DNA from: Pseudomonas maioricensis
Lineage (GTDB): Bacteria; Pseudomonadota; Gammaproteobacteria; Pseudomonadales; Pseudomonadaceae
Assembly: GCF_022790535.1 (NCBI RefSeq)
Contig: NZ_LOHG01000003.1
Span: 367,747-431,746, forward strand
Direction of reading: 5' to 3'
Length of the DNA: 64,000 nt
Shown: piece by piece, positions 9,236 to 19,232 of the stretch
Position numbering within the stretch: position 1 is the stretch's first letter
Layout of the letters: every line of letters begins with the position of its first letter
Position numbers and translations under genes: made by a program
Notes under the pieces: model-generated
The model's input: the letters and a program-made list of their open reading frames with translations, nothing else
Told to the model about the DNA's origin: nothing
Databases searched by the model: none

Positions 9236-12200
9236 TTATTTATGCAAACGCATATCCAGCGTCATCGGCAGTTCATCATTAACGCTAAGCAGTGGCACTT
9301 CCAGTTTGCCGGGGGTATGACCAATCCTGAAGAACCGCGCCAGACGACGGCTTTCCGCTTCGTTGGCATTAACCGGCAGGGTCTCGTAATTACGCCCCCC
9401 AGGATGCGCGACATGATACTCGCAGCCGCCCAGTGAGCGCTGCATCCAGGTATCGACAAGATCGAATACCAGCGGTGCATGCACCGGGATGGTTGGTTGC
9501 AGACAGTTGGCAGGTTGCCAGGCGCGATAACGCACGCCCGCGACAAACTCGCCAACTCTCCCGGTGGGCTGCAACGGTATCGCAATGCCATTACAGGTCA
9601 ATACATAACGTTTCGGCGGCATGCCGTTAATCTTGACTTGCAGGCGTTCAAGGGACGAATCCACGTAACGCACCGCGCCACCCGCCGAACCTTCTTCACC
9701 CAGTACGTGCCAGGGTTCAAGCGCCTGGCGCAACTCCAGTTCGATACCGCTGACCGCATAATCGCCAACCTTGGGAAAGCGGAACTCCAGATGCGCCGCA
9801 AACCACTCGGCACGCACCGGGTAACCGGCGATGTTCAACTCCTCGATAACGTCCGCAAAGTCTTGCTCAATGAAGTGCGGCAGCATGAACCGGTCATGCA
9901 ACTCGGTCCCCCAGCGAGCCAGCCTGGCGGGCGCATAGGGTTCGCGCCAGAAGCGCGCAACCAGCGCTCGAAGCAGTAATTGCTGAGCCAGACTCATCCG
10001 CGCATGAGGCGGCATTTCAAAAGCACGCAACTCCAACAGGCCGAGACGACCAGTCGCACCATCCGGGGAGTACAACTTATCGATACAGAACTCGGCCCGA
10101 TGGGTATTGCCGGTGACGTCGATCAGCAAGTTGCGCAGCAGACGGTCGACCACCCAAGGCGCGACTTCTTCGCCGGGCGCGGGCATTTGTGCGAAGGCGA
10201 TTTCCAGCTCATACAACGAGTCGTTACGCGCCTCATCGACCCGCGGTGCCTGGGACGTCGGACCGATGAACAGCCCGGAAAACAGGTACGACAGCGACGG
10301 ATGGTTGTGCCAGTAGCTGAGCAGACTGCGCAGCACGTCGGGGCGACGCAGGAACGGTGAATCACCTGGCGTAGCGCCACCCAGAACAAAATGGTTACCG
10401 CCACCGGTTCCAGTATGGCGACCGTCAATCATGAACTTCTCGGTGGTCAGGCGCGTCAGGCGCGCCTGCTCGTAGAGAAACTCGGTGCGCTCCACCAACT
10501 CGTCCCATGATGCGGACGGCTGTACGTTAACTTCAATGACGCCCGGATCAGGCGTGATACGGAAATTCGCCAGGCGAGGATCGCTCGGCGGCTCGTAGCC
10601 TTCAAGCAGAATCGGGCAGTTCAGCTCTTCGGCACTGGCCTCGATGGCAGCTACCAGTTCCAGATAATGTTCGAGCTTTTCCAGCGGCGGCATGAACAGG
10701 TACAACCGCCCTTCCCGCGCTTCAGCACACAACGCCGTACGGGTCAGCCAGTCGGCAGACTCGTCGATCTTCGGCATCCGCTCGGCGTTGGTGTCTGGAT
10801 GTTCTGTAAGCCCGGTCAGTTGCGCTTGAACCTGCCCGTCATCCGGTAACTCGGGAAAGTCCTGGTTGAAGTCGGTGGGATGGATAAAAGGATATTCCGC
10901 CGCCTTGACCCAGGGCTGCGATGCCAACGGCAACCGATAACCGAGTGCAGAATCGCCAGGCACCAGACGGCAGTGGTTGTCGCGCAGATACCAACGGCCG
11001 CTCTGCCAGCGATCACCGTCAACGGAGCGCGCCAATGGCAAAACCTGGCCGATCACCTTGTCCAGCCCCTGAGCAAAAACCTTGCGCAGTCGCGCACGCT
11101 CAAGCTCGTCACCCAGCCGCGAATCTTCCGCGCTGACGTTGGCAGGCAGCGCACCTTCACGCCATAAGTAGTAGAAATTGTCTTCGTAGGCCGGGAATAC
11201 AAAGCGCGTCGGCAGCTTCAGCCGTTCGGCCACGCTGGCGAGAAACTTTCCGGCCAACTCACCGGTTGCACCGTAACTTTCGGTCTCTTCGGCAATCAAC
11301 GCGTTGTTGTGCCAGACCGGCTGTCCATCTTTACGCCAGAAGCAATTGAGCGACCAACGTGGCAATTGCTCGCCCGGGTACCATTTGCCCTGACCAAAAT
11401 GCACGATCCCCAGTGGCGCGTAGTGCTTGCGCATGCGCTGGAACAGCTCAGCCGACAAGGCACGCTTTTTCGGCCCCAGTGCAGCCGTGTTCCACTCAGC
11501 CCCATCGCGGTCATCGATCGAAACAAAGGTCGGCTCGCCGCCCATGGTCAGACGAACATCATTGTCAGCCAGATCACGGTCTATCTGATGGCCCAGCGTC
11601 TGAATCTCGGCCCACTGTTCTTCGGTGTACGGTTTGGTGACACGAGGTGCCTCCCAGATCCGCTCAACGGACATCTCATGGCTGAATTCAGTTTCGCACG
11701 GTTCGACCAACCCGCTGATCGGTGCCGCCGATGAGGGCTCGGGGCTGCAGGCCAGCGGAATATGCCCTTCGCCTGCGAACAAACCGGACGTGGCATCAAG
11801 GCCGACCCAGCCGGCGCCGGGTAGATAAACCTCGCACCATGCGTGCAAATCGGTGAAATCGACGTCCGTTCCGGAAGGGCCATCAAGGGCTTCAACGTCG
11901 GCTTTAAGCTGAATCAGGTAGCCGGACACGAAGCGCGCCGCCATACCGAGATGCCGCAGCAACTGCACCAGCAACCAGGCGGAGTCACGGCATGAGCCAG
12001 AGGAGTTTTCCAGAGTGAATTCTGGCGTTTGCACGCCAGGCTCCATACGGATCAGGTAATCGATATCCTGACTCAGACGCTGATTGAGCCCGACCAGAAA
12101 GTCGATGGCGGGTAACGGCGTGCGATCGATGCTGGCCAGATAGGCAGCAAAGCGAGGGGTCAGCGGCAGCTTTTCAAGATACGGCGCCAGTTCGCGCTGC

Positions 12201-12529
12201 TCTTCGCTGGCATAGAAAAACGGAATCTTCTCGGCGTAAGGTTCGAGGAAGAAGTCGAATGGGTTGAAGACAGCCATTTCGGCGACCAGATCGACTTCAA
12301 CACGCAACTCATTGGTCTTTTCCGGAAAGACCAGACGCGCCAGATAATTGCCTTGAGGGTCCTGCTGCCAGTTGATGAAGTGATTTTCGGGCAGGACTTT
12401 CAGTGAGTACGACAAAACCCGGGTACGGCTATGGGCCGCCGGGCGCAGGCGAACAATCTGCGGACCAAGTTCAACCGCTCGTTCGTAGCGGTAGTGCGTA
12501 ACGTGGTGCAAGGCAATATGAATCGACAC
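9236..12529 (-). CDS. Transglutaminase-DUF2126 (putative amidoligase) fusion
   Basis: 1097 residues. Residues 1-260 form a transglutaminase module with the triad Cys180 (SGSCRDS), His229 (DLHAWC) and Asp245 (GLDATSG). Residues about 300-1097 are the large DUF2126 domain, classed as a putative amidoligase with a glutamine-synthetase-like fold. One protein thus couples a predicted amide-forming and an amide-cleaving or transferring activity. The start is a GTG at 12529: AGGAGG lies six bases before it and the product opens VSIHIALHHVTHYRYE, as expected for this family; the frame extends 14 codons further without support. It is probably the first gene of the operon with the ATP-grasp/alpha-E and second transglutaminase genes. 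No signal peptide. Confidence 0.88.
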   Translation of the reverse strand: MSIHIALHHVTHYRYERAVELGPQIVRLRPAAHSRTRVLSYSLKVLPENHFINWQQDPQGNYLARLVFPEKTNELRVEVDLVAEMAVFNPFDFFLEPYAEKIPFFYASEEQRELAPYLEKLPLTPRFAAYLASIDRTPLPAIDFLVGLNQRLSQDIDYLIRMEPGVQTPEFTLENSSGSCRDSAWLLVQLLRHLGMAARFVSGYLIQLKADVEALDGPSGTDVDFTDLHAWCEVYLPGAGWVGLDATSGLFAGEGHIPLACSPEPSSAAPISGLVEPCETEFSHEMSVERIWEAPRVTKPYTEEQWAEIQTLGHQIDRDLADNDVRLTMGGEPTFVSIDDRDGAEWNTAALGPKKRALSAELFQRMRKHYAPLGIVHFGQGKWYPGEQLPRWSLNCFWRKDGQPVWHNNALIAEETESYGATGELAGKFLASVAERLKLPTRFVFPAYEDNFYYLWREGALPANVSAEDSRLGDELERARLRKVFAQGLDKVIGQVLPLARSVDGDRWQSGRWYLRDNHCRLVPGDSALGYRLPLASQPWVKAAEYPFIHPTDFNQDFPELPDDGQVQAQLTGLTEHPDTNAERMPKIDESADWLTRTALCAEAREGRLYLFMPPLEKLEHYLELVAAIEASAEELNCPILLEGYEPPSDPRLANFRITPDPGVIEVNVQPSASWDELVERTEFLYEQARLTRLTTEKFMIDGRHTGTGGGNHFVLGGATPGDSPFLRRPDVLRSLLSYWHNHPSLSYLFSGLFIGPTSQAPRVDEARNDSLYELEIAFAQMPAPGEEVAPWVVDRLLRNLLIDVTGNTHRAEFCIDKLYSPDGATGRLGLLELRAFEMPPHARMSLAQQLLLRALVARFWREPYAPARLARWGTELHDRFMLPHFIEQDFADVIEELNIAGYPVRAEWFAAHLEFRFPKVGDYAVSGIELELRQALEPWHVLGEEGSAGGAVRYVDSSLERLQVKINGMPPKRYVLTCNGIAIPLQPTGRVGEFVAGVRYRAWQPANCLQPTIPVHAPLVFDLVDTWMQRSLGGCEYHVAHPGGRNYETLPVNANEAESRRLARFFRIGHTPGKLEVPLLSVNDELPMTLDMRLHK

Positions 12530-12721
12530 GGCGTGCCTCCTGCGAGCCTGGACGGTAATGGAACCGCGCAAGACTTATGCCATCCGGGCAAATACGGCGG
12601 TTCCTCGACGGCGAGGCAGAACCAGGCACTATTAAAGCGCCCACCGTGCCCCGCGGTGCAAGCGTTGCACAGAAATAAGGCAGGAGGATGGAAATTTTGC
12701 GGAGGAGGTTCTGATTGCGGC

Positions 12722-12846
12722 TATCGCGGGCAAGCACCGCTCCCACAAGGATAAGGTCTCTGTGGGAGCGAGGCTTGCCCGCGAAGAACGATAACGCGGT
12801 GTCTCTGGCTCACCGACTCGACTGCTTCGCGGGCAAGCCTCGCGCC
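12722..12846. repeat. REP cluster: one single unit plus one inverted pair (GCTTGCCCGCG type)
   Basis: A single unit at 12722-12747 (CGCGGGCAAGCACCGCTCCC) is followed by a pair at 12761-12846 (TGTGGGAGCGAGGCTTGCCC and its degenerate complement). They lie in the 372-base gap between the convergence-free ends of the DUF2126 gene start and the radical SAM gene stop. Nothing else was recognised in that gap. Confidence 0.8.
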
Positions 12847-12901
12847 GACAAAAGGTCGCGAAGGTCAGCGCAGGAATTGCCCGCGATATAGACGACGCGA
12901 T

Positions 12902-15202
12902 TTAGCGTGGGACTACTGGCTTGCGCTTGGGCGGCTTGGGGCCTTTACCCTTTGCAGCGTCCATACGCTCTTTGGCAGCCTGCTTGTTACGGGCCATGGC
13001 CGCAGCCTTGGCTTCTTCACGCTTGTCCCATGGTTTGCTGCCGTCACTGCCGCGTGGTGGCAGGCCGGTGTGCTGGGTCTGGATAAGCGTGGTCTTACCC
13101 ACTTTATGACTGCCAGCAGGCGTCGAGTTTTTACGTCGAGCGCTCTGGTAACTGTCGGTAGCAGGCTGGTGTTGCGGGATCAACTGATCCTTGCCGGAGC
13201 CGATCAGGTCGGCTCGGCCCATGCGGATCAGCGCTTCGCGCAGCATTGGCCAGCCTTTAGGGTCGTGATAGCGCAAGAATGCCTTGTGCAGACGACGCTG
13301 CTCTTCGCTCTTGACGATGGTGACAGCATCACTCTTGTACGTCACTTTGCGCAGCGGGTTCTTTCCGGAGTGATACATAGCGGTCGCCGAAGCCATTGGC
13401 GACGGATAGAAAGCCTGTACCTGATCTGCACGAAAACCATTGCCCTTGAGCCACAGCGCCAGATTCATCATGTCTTCATCGGTGGTGCCCGGGTGGGCCG
13501 CGATGAAGTAAGGGATCAGGTACTGCTCTTTGCCCGCTTCCTTGGAGTACTTCTCGAACATGCGCTTGAATTTTTCATAGCTGCCAATGCCCGGCTTCAT
13601 CATCTGGTTGAGCGGACCTTCCTCGGTGTGTTCCGGGGCGATCTTCAGGTAACCACCGACGTGGTGGGTGACCAGCTCTTTGACATACTCCGGCGACTCG
13701 ACCGCGAGGTCATAGCGCAAGCCGGAAGCAATCAGAATTTTCTTCACGCCAGGCAACGCACGGGCGCTGCGATACAGCTGAATCAACGACGAGTGATCGG
13801 TATTCAGGTTCGGGCAGATGCCCGGGAACACGCAGGACGGCTTGCGGCAGGCGGATTCGATTTCCGGGCTTTTGCAAGCGATACGGTACATGTTGGCGGT
13901 AGGCCCGCCGAGGTCGGAAATGACCCCTGTGAAACCTGGAACCTTGTCGCGGATCTCTTCGATCTCGCGGATGATCGACTCTTCAGAGCGGTTCTGAATA
14001 ATCCGGCCTTCGTGTTCAGTGATCGAGCAGAACGTGCAGCCACCGAAGCAGCCACGCATGATGTTCACCGAGAAACGGATCATGTCGTAAGCCGGGATCT
14101 TCTCCTTGCCATAGGCAGGATGCGGGACACGTGCGTACGGCATGCCGAACACGTAGTCCATTTCTTCAGTGGTCATCGGAATCGGTGGCGGATTGAACCA
14201 GACGTCCACTTCGCCATGCTTCTGCACCAATGCCCGAGCGTTGCCTGGGTTGGTTTCCAGGTGCAATACGCGGTTAGCGTGAGCATAGAGAACCGCATCG
14301 CCACGCACTTTTTCCACGGACGGCAAACGGATAACCGTTTTGTCACGGGTCATGCGCGGGCTGGCCAGAATCTGCACAACTTTGGCTTCGTTCGGATCTT
14401 CAACCGGCCCCTTTTCCTGCTCGATGGCGCAGGCCTGGGTGTCCTGGGTATTGACGTACGGGTTGATGATCTTGTCGATCTTGCCCGGACGGTCAATACG
14501 GGTGGAGTCCACTTCGTACCAGTCTTTAGGCGTGTCACGGCGAATGAACGCGGTGCCGCGCACATCGGTGATGTCTTCGATCTTGTGACCATAGGACAGA
14601 CGCTGAGCCACTTCGACGATCGCCCGCTCGGCGTTGCCATACAGCAGGATATCGGCACAGGCATCAATCAGGATCGAGTTGCGGACTTTGTCCTGCCAAT
14701 AGTCGTAGTGTGCGATACGACGCAACGATGCTTCGATGCCGCCAAGCACGATGGGCACGTTCTTGTAGGCTTCCTTGCACCGCTGGCTGTAAACGAGGCT
14801 GGCGCGATCCGGACGCTTGCCAGCCATACCGCCTGGGGTATAGGCGTCGTCGGAGCGGATTTTCTTGTCCGCGGTATAGCGGTTGATCATCGAGTCCATG
14901 TTGCCAGCCGCAACACCGAAGAACAGATTCGGCTCGCCGAGCTTCATGAAGTCGTCTTTGGACTGCCAGTTTGGCTGTGCGATGATCCCGACGCGGAAGC
15001 CCTGAGACTCCAGCAGCCGACCAATGATCGCCATACCGAACGAAGGGTGATCCACGTAGGCATCACCGGTCACGATAATGATGTCGCAGGAATCCCAGCC
15101 AAGCTGATCCATTTCTTCCCGGCTCATTGGCAGGAAAGGCGCTGGCCCAAAACATTCGGCCCAGTACTTCGGATAGTCAAATAACGGCTTGGCTGCTTGC
15201 AT
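12902..15202 (-). CDS. YgiQ-family radical SAM protein
   Basis: 766 residues. An N-terminal UPF0313 domain ([13 protein letters not shown] region) precedes the radical SAM core with Cys385, Cys389 and Cys392 (CFGGCTFC), which binds the 4Fe-4S cluster for S-adenosylmethionine cleavage. The C-terminus is a lysine/arginine-rich, probably disordered tail ending PKRKPVVPR. The ATG at 15202 gives the family start [20 protein letters not shown]; the frame stays open far upstream into dnaB on the same strand but those residues have no family match. The reaction of this widespread family is not known to me. In P. aeruginosa I recall alr next to dnaB; here this gene is the direct neighbour. Confidence 0.9.
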   Translation of the reverse strand: MQAAKPLFDYPKYWAECFGPAPFLPMSREEMDQLGWDSCDIIIVTGDAYVDHPSFGMAIIGRLLESQGFRVGIIAQPNWQSKDDFMKLGEPNLFFGVAAGNMDSMINRYTADKKIRSDDAYTPGGMAGKRPDRASLVYSQRCKEAYKNVPIVLGGIEASLRRIAHYDYWQDKVRNSILIDACADILLYGNAERAIVEVAQRLSYGHKIEDITDVRGTAFIRRDTPKDWYEVDSTRIDRPGKIDKIINPYVNTQDTQACAIEQEKGPVEDPNEAKVVQILASPRMTRDKTVIRLPSVEKVRGDAVLYAHANRVLHLETNPGNARALVQKHGEVDVWFNPPPIPMTTEEMDYVFGMPYARVPHPAYGKEKIPAYDMIRFSVNIMRGCFGGCTFCSITEHEGRIIQNRSEESIIREIEEIRDKVPGFTGVISDLGGPTANMYRIACKSPEIESACRKPSCVFPGICPNLNTDHSSLIQLYRSARALPGVKKILIASGLRYDLAVESPEYVKELVTHHVGGYLKIAPEHTEEGPLNQMMKPGIGSYEKFKRMFEKYSKEAGKEQYLIPYFIAAHPGTTDEDMMNLALWLKGNGFRADQVQAFYPSPMASATAMYHSGKNPLRKVTYKSDAVTIVKSEEQRRLHKAFLRYHDPKGWPMLREALIRMGRADLIGSGKDQLIPQHQPATDSYQSARRKNSTPAGSHKVGKTTLIQTQHTGLPPRGSDGSKPWDKREEAKAAAMARNKQAAKERMDAAKGKGPKPPKRKPVVPR

Positions 15203-15320
15203 GTCGGAACCTACGTTTGCACGTTGGAAAAATCGCGGGCGCGGAATATAGCACAATTTTTGATCAAGTCCGACGGTAATGGTCGGAATTGAGTTACTGG
15301 TGGCGGGACTGCCATTACCT

Positions 15321-15342
15321 GTGGGCAAGCACCGCTCCCACA
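15321..15342. repeat. Single REP unit (GCTTGCCCGCG type, truncated)
   Basis: GGGCAAGCACCGCTCCCACA, half of a REP pair, in the short gap between dnaB and the radical SAM gene. No partner is present. Confidence 0.6.
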
Positions 15343-15359
15343 TAAACACTCCCAGCAAA

Positions 15360-16754
15360 TCAATCGTCGTCGAAGTTGTAACTGCCCGGCGCGAGATTTT
15401 CGAAACGGGTGTACTTACCGATAAACGCCAACCGCGTGGTACCGATAGGGCCGTTACGCTGTTTACCGATAATGATTTCAGCGATGCCTTTGTGCTCGGT
15501 TTCCGGGTGGTACACCTCGTCCCGGTAAACGAACATGATGACGTCGGCATCCTGCTCGATCGCTCCTGATTCCCGCAAGTCGGAGTTGATCGGGCGTTTG
15601 TTTGGTCGTTGCTCCAGGGAGCGGTTGAGCTGCGACAGGGCAACAACCGGGCAATTGAACTCCTTGGCGAGGGCTTTCAACGAACGGGAAATCTCGGAAA
15701 TCTCGTTAGTCCGGTTATCACCGCCGGAGCCGGGGATCTGCATCAACTGCAGGTAGTCGATCATGATCAAGGCGATGTCGCCATGTTCCCGCACCAGACG
15801 CCGGGTCCGGGCGCGCATCTCCGACGGGCTGATACCCGCCGTATCGTCAATGAACAGCTTGCGCTCGTTGAGCAGGTTGACCGCCGAAGTCAGACGCGGC
15901 CAATCGTCATCTTCCAGCCGACCGGCACGGACCTTGGTCTGGTCGATGCGCCCCAGCGAAGACAACATACGCATGATCAGCGATTCACCTGGCATCTCCA
16001 ATGAGTAAACCAGTACTGCCTTGTCGCTGCGCAATACAGCGTTCTCCACCAGGTTCATGGCGAAGGTGGTTTTACCCATGGACGGACGACCGGCGACGAT
16101 GATCAAGTCAGCCGGTTGCAGGCCACTGGTTTTTTCATCAAGGTCGGTATAACCGGTGGACAGGCCGGTGATCGCGTTATCAGTGTTGAACAGCGTATCG
16201 ATACGGTCGATGGCCATGGTCAACAGGTCAGTCACCGCGACCGGGCCCCCGGTCTTTGGCCGCGCTTCGGCGATCTGGAAGATCTGACGCTCGGCCTCAT
16301 CGAGGATCTCTGATGCGTTACGCCCTTCCGGGTTGAACGCACTGTCGGCGATCTCGGTACTGATACTGATCAATTGTCGCAACGTCGCCCGCTCACGAAC
16401 GATTTGCGCATAGGCCTTGATGTTGGCAACCGACGGAATGTTTTTCGCCAGCTCACTGAGGTAGCCCAGACCGCCAACTTGCGAAGTCTGGCCTTCCTTT
16501 TCCAGCTGCTCGGCCAAAGTTACCACGTCGATTGGCTGATTCTGGTCAGCCAGACGTGCAATGGCACGGAAGATCAAGCGGTGGTCATGCCGATAGAAAT
16601 CGCCGTCCGAGACCTGATCAAGCACACGTTCCCAGGCGTTGTTGTCCAGCATCAGACCGCCGAGTACTGCCTGTTCGGCCTCGATGGAATGCGGGGGCAC
16701 CTTCAGGGCAGCGGTTTGCAGATCATATTGCTCGGGGGCGGAGATATCGTTCAT
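15360..16754 (-). CDS. dnaB: Replicative DNA helicase DnaB
   Basis: 464 residues. The N-terminal DnaB domain (about 20-120) mediates hexamer and primase contacts; the RecA-like C-terminal domain carries Walker [10 protein letters not shown] at 222-230 and Walker B in [11 protein letters not shown]. It unwinds DNA 5'-3' at the replication fork. No intein. The ATG at 16754 is chosen (MNDISAPEQ); a GTG two codons upstream is also in frame. It lies 124 bases downstream of rplI behind a hairpin terminator, the usual arrangement. Confidence 0.97.
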   Translation of the reverse strand: MNDISAPEQYDLQTAALKVPPHSIEAEQAVLGGLMLDNNAWERVLDQVSDGDFYRHDHRLIFRAIARLADQNQPIDVVTLAEQLEKEGQTSQVGGLGYLSELAKNIPSVANIKAYAQIVRERATLRQLISISTEIADSAFNPEGRNASEILDEAERQIFQIAEARPKTGGPVAVTDLLTMAIDRIDTLFNTDNAITGLSTGYTDLDEKTSGLQPADLIIVAGRPSMGKTTFAMNLVENAVLRSDKAVLVYSLEMPGESLIMRMLSSLGRIDQTKVRAGRLEDDDWPRLTSAVNLLNERKLFIDDTAGISPSEMRARTRRLVREHGDIALIMIDYLQLMQIPGSGGDNRTNEISEISRSLKALAKEFNCPVVALSQLNRSLEQRPNKRPINSDLRESGAIEQDADVIMFVYRDEVYHPETEHKGIAEIIIGKQRNGPIGTTRLAFIGKYTRFENLAPGSYNFDDD

Positions 16755-16794
16755 ATCCACTCGAAATCAGGGATGGTAAAAGCCATCGGTACAG

Positions 16795-16832
16795 AAAGAC
16801 AAAGGGCACGACCTGTAAACAGGATCGTGCCC
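16795..16832 (-). terminator. Rho-independent terminator after rplI
   Basis: On the minus strand GGGCACGATCCTG-TTTA-CAGGTCGTGCCC forms a long stem with one bulge, followed by a T-rich tail (TTTGTCTTTCT). It ends the rpsF-rpsR-DUF2232-rplI unit before dnaB. Confidence 0.8.
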
Positions 16833-16878
16833 GATGTTAATCCTCTGACGAGCAAGTCGCCAGACGATTACGTACTGC

Positions 16879-17325
16879 TTAAGCAGCCACCACAACAACG
16901 CGAACGGTTGCTTCTACATCGCTGTGCAGGTGCACGGCTACGTCGAATTCGCCAACGTTACGGATGGTGCCGTTCGGCAGACGAACTTCGCTTTTCGCAA
17001 CTTCAACGCCCGAGGCGGTCAGTGCATCAGCGATGTCGTGGGTGCCGATCGAACCGAACAGCTTGCCTTCGTCACCAGCGGTGGCAGTGATAGTCACTTC
17101 CAGCTCAGCCAGTTGGGCAGCGCGAGTTTCGGCAGAAGCTTTTTTGTCTGCAGCCAGTTTTTCCAGCTCGGCACGACGCTCTTCAAACGCAGCAATGTTA
17201 GCAGCGGTCGCAGCGGTAGCCTTGCCGTATGGCAGCAGGTAGTTACGACCGTAACCGGCCTTAACATTTACTTTGTCGCCCAGGTTGCCCAGGTTCGCGA
17301 CTTTTTCCAGAAGGATCAGTTGCAT
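16879..17325 (-). CDS. rplI: 50S ribosomal protein L9
   Basis: 148 residues, standard length. It starts [19 protein letters not shown], with the conserved N-terminal domain that binds 23S rRNA and contains the [13 protein letters not shown] loop. A long connecting helix (about 40-75) leads to the C-terminal domain. Last gene of the S6-S18-DUF2232-L9 cluster, 19 bases after the DUF2232 gene. Confidence 0.98.
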   Translation of the reverse strand: MQLILLEKVANLGNLGDKVNVKAGYGRNYLLPYGKATAATAANIAAFEERRAELEKLAADKKASAETRAAQLAELEVTITATAGDEGKLFGSIGTHDIADALTASGVEVAKSEVRLPNGTIRNVGEFDVAVHLHSDVEATVRVVVVAA

Positions 17326-17344
17326 GTGAAAATCCTCTTAACTT

Positions 17345-18235
17345 TTAACCTTCACCGTTCGCGCTATCGGAGTCTTTCGATCCCAGACGACCGCGAAAAT
17401 CAATCAGGCTGTCGACAATGGCAATAACCACGAGCAACGGACCTATCAGGTGCATGAATGGCACCAGCGTGACGTACATCCCCACCAGCCAGAAACCGGC
17501 CAGCTTTTTCTGCGCCACCAGCCCGTGAATCAGGGCCAGCCCGGCGAAGGCCAACGGTATGCTCAACAACGGCAACAAAATCAACATCTGTACGCCAATC
17601 ATCGGCCCTACAAACATCGCTGCCAGCAACGATAACGCCAGTCCTTTCGGGATTCTGATCTGACGAAATTCGCGACCAAAACCACCGGGGTTGTACAACA
17701 ACGCCTGCCAATAGCGCCCAAGAATCAGGCACAACACACTGAAAACCTGAAGCGTAACCGCCATCGAACCGATGATCAGGGGTGGAATCAGTGAAGCGAA
17801 GGTAACTCGCTGGTCAGCCGAGAGTTTCTCGTAGACCTCACCGAAAGCCTGAGGCATGAGTTTCTCGAACTCCTGACTCAAACTGTCAACCATGGGACTG
17901 AACACCGTTCCCAGGCTCACTGCACACAACAACCCGACTACCACGCTGACCAGCAGCGCGCGATTCCAGGTGTGGCCTGCGCGTAAAACCAGCGACAGAC
18001 CACAAGCCCCCAGCAACACTAAAAGTGCACCGGGATCTTTCTGGAAGTACCAGCAAACTAACGCTGAAAGCACTCCCACACCAATGACGCCGATGGCGTC
18101 CGAACCGCGCCGCAGTAGTACAAGACTAGCTGCAGCGGCACTCACACAGTACAACAGCGGCAATGCCGCAAATCCGGCCACAACCAGCATGGCCTGCAAA
18201 CGTCCCCGCATGATGAATTCAGCCAAGGCGCGCAT
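17345..18235 (-). CDS. DUF2232 (YybS-like) membrane protein
   Basis: 296 residues with about eight hydrophobic segments (for example LVVAGFAALPLLYCVSAAAA near the N-terminus and ALLVLLGACGLSLVL further on). This family is regularly placed between rpsR and rplI in gammaproteobacteria, and the spacing here (19 bases to rplI, 36 to rpsR) supports co-transcription. Its fold resembles small-molecule permeases of the ECF S-component type, but no substrate is known. Function unassigned. Confidence 0.8.
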   Translation of the reverse strand: MRALAEFIMRGRLQAMLVVAGFAALPLLYCVSAAAASLVLLRRGSDAIGVIGVGVLSALVCWYFQKDPGALLVLLGACGLSLVLRAGHTWNRALLVSVVVGLLCAVSLGTVFSPMVDSLSQEFEKLMPQAFGEVYEKLSADQRVTFASLIPPLIIGSMAVTLQVFSVLCLILGRYWQALLYNPGGFGREFRQIRIPKGLALSLLAAMFVGPMIGVQMLILLPLLSIPLAFAGLALIHGLVAQKKLAGFWLVGMYVTLVPFMHLIGPLLVVIAIVDSLIDFRGRLGSKDSDSANGEG

Positions 18236-18271
18236 GCATTAGATCCTTACTACTTTGTCGACTGCCCGGTC

Positions 18272-18502
18272 TCAGCGGCCGTGGCTGTCGGTGTAGGCCA
18301 GCAGGGCCAGGAAGCGGGCACGCTTGATAGCGGTGGCCAGCTGACGCTGATAACGTGCTTTGGTACCAGTGATACGGCTTGGAACGATTTTGCCGGTCTC
18401 GGATACGTATGCTTTCAGAGTGTTGAGATCTTTGTAGTCGATCTCTTTCACGTCTTCAGCGGTGAAGCGGCAGAATTTACGACGACGGAAGAAACGTGCC
18501 AT
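18272..18502 (-). CDS. rpsR: 30S ribosomal protein S18
   Basis: 76 residues, with the basic [11 protein letters not shown] start and the conserved [21 protein letters not shown] core. It binds the 30S platform as a heterodimer with S6. It lies 28 bases after rpsF. Confidence 0.98.
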
Positions 18503-18530
18503 GTGATTGGCTCCTTAAAAGGTCCGTGGA

Positions 18531-18956
18531 TTACTCGTCAGCGTTATCGCTGTTGTCGCTGTCATCACCATCAACGCCATCGGCGCTGTCGGAGTGCTCA
18601 GGACGGTCGCGACGCTCACGGCGCTCACTGCGGTTTTCTTCAGCCTTGAGCATCTCGGACTGGCCAGTTACGGCTTCGTCACGACGGATGACCAGGTTAC
18701 GGATCACTGCATCGTTGTAGCGGAAGTTGTCTTCCAGCTCGGCCAGAGCCTTGCCAGTGCACTCAACGTTCAGCATCACGTAGTGAGCCTTGTGAACATT
18801 GTTGATTGCGTAAGCCAGTTGACGACGGCCCCAATCTTCCAGACGGTGGATTTTGCCGCCGTCTTCTTCGATCAGCTTGGTGTAACGCTCTACCATGCCG
18901 CCGACTTGCTCGCTTTGATCCGGGTGGACCAAAAAGATGATTTCGTAATGACGCAT
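18531..18956 (-). CDS. rpsF: 30S ribosomal protein S6
   Basis: 141 residues. The ferredoxin-like S6 domain ([18 protein letters not shown] to about residue 100) is followed by an acidic, repetitive C-terminal tail rich in Asp, Asn and Ser ([13 protein letters not shown]), the kind of end that receives added glutamates in E. coli (RimK). A strong TAAGGAG site lies before the ATG. It opens the S6-S18-DUF2232-L9 unit. Confidence 0.98.
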   Translation of the reverse strand: MRHYEIIFLVHPDQSEQVGGMVERYTKLIEEDGGKIHRLEDWGRRQLAYAINNVHKAHYVMLNVECTGKALAELEDNFRYNDAVIRNLVIRRDEAVTGQSEMLKAEENRSERRERRDRPEHSDSADGVDGDDSDNSDNADE

Positions 18957-19142
18957 GAATGCTCCTTACGGGTTGTAGCCTGCCGCCAATAAGCGGTCAG
19001 ACAAGGAGTGAATGACACTGTTAGTCTTGCTCAGGGACAGGCACATGAGCGCCTGCCGTGACAGCAAGGGGCGCAATTGTAGAGAAGGGGATGCAGAGGT
19101 GCAAGGTAATTGGTGATTATTTGAGCAATTACCACAAAGCCT

Positions 19143-19227
19143 CTGTAGGAGCTGCCGAAGGCTGCGAAGGTCCGAAGGACCCTCGTCGCGACTGAAGGCC
19201 AATCGCAGCCTACGGCAGCTCCTACAG
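19143..19227. repeat. REP inverted pair (GCCGAAGGC arm type)
   Basis: CTGTAGGAGCTGCCGAAGG and its complement with one mismatch. It lies between the rlmB stop and the rpsF upstream region on the same strand and may terminate rnr-rlmB transcripts. Confidence 0.85.
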
Positions 19228-19232
19228 GGATA

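Noticed and set aside
13070..15184. 704-codon open frame on the plus strand opposite the radical SAM gene
   Set aside because: It is antisense to a gene with clear family motifs, shows no domain of its own and is a normal by-product of high-GC codon use.
15203..15646. N-terminal extension of the radical SAM gene into dnaB
   Set aside because: Family proteins start at [10 protein letters not shown]; the extension overlaps dnaB in another frame and looks random.
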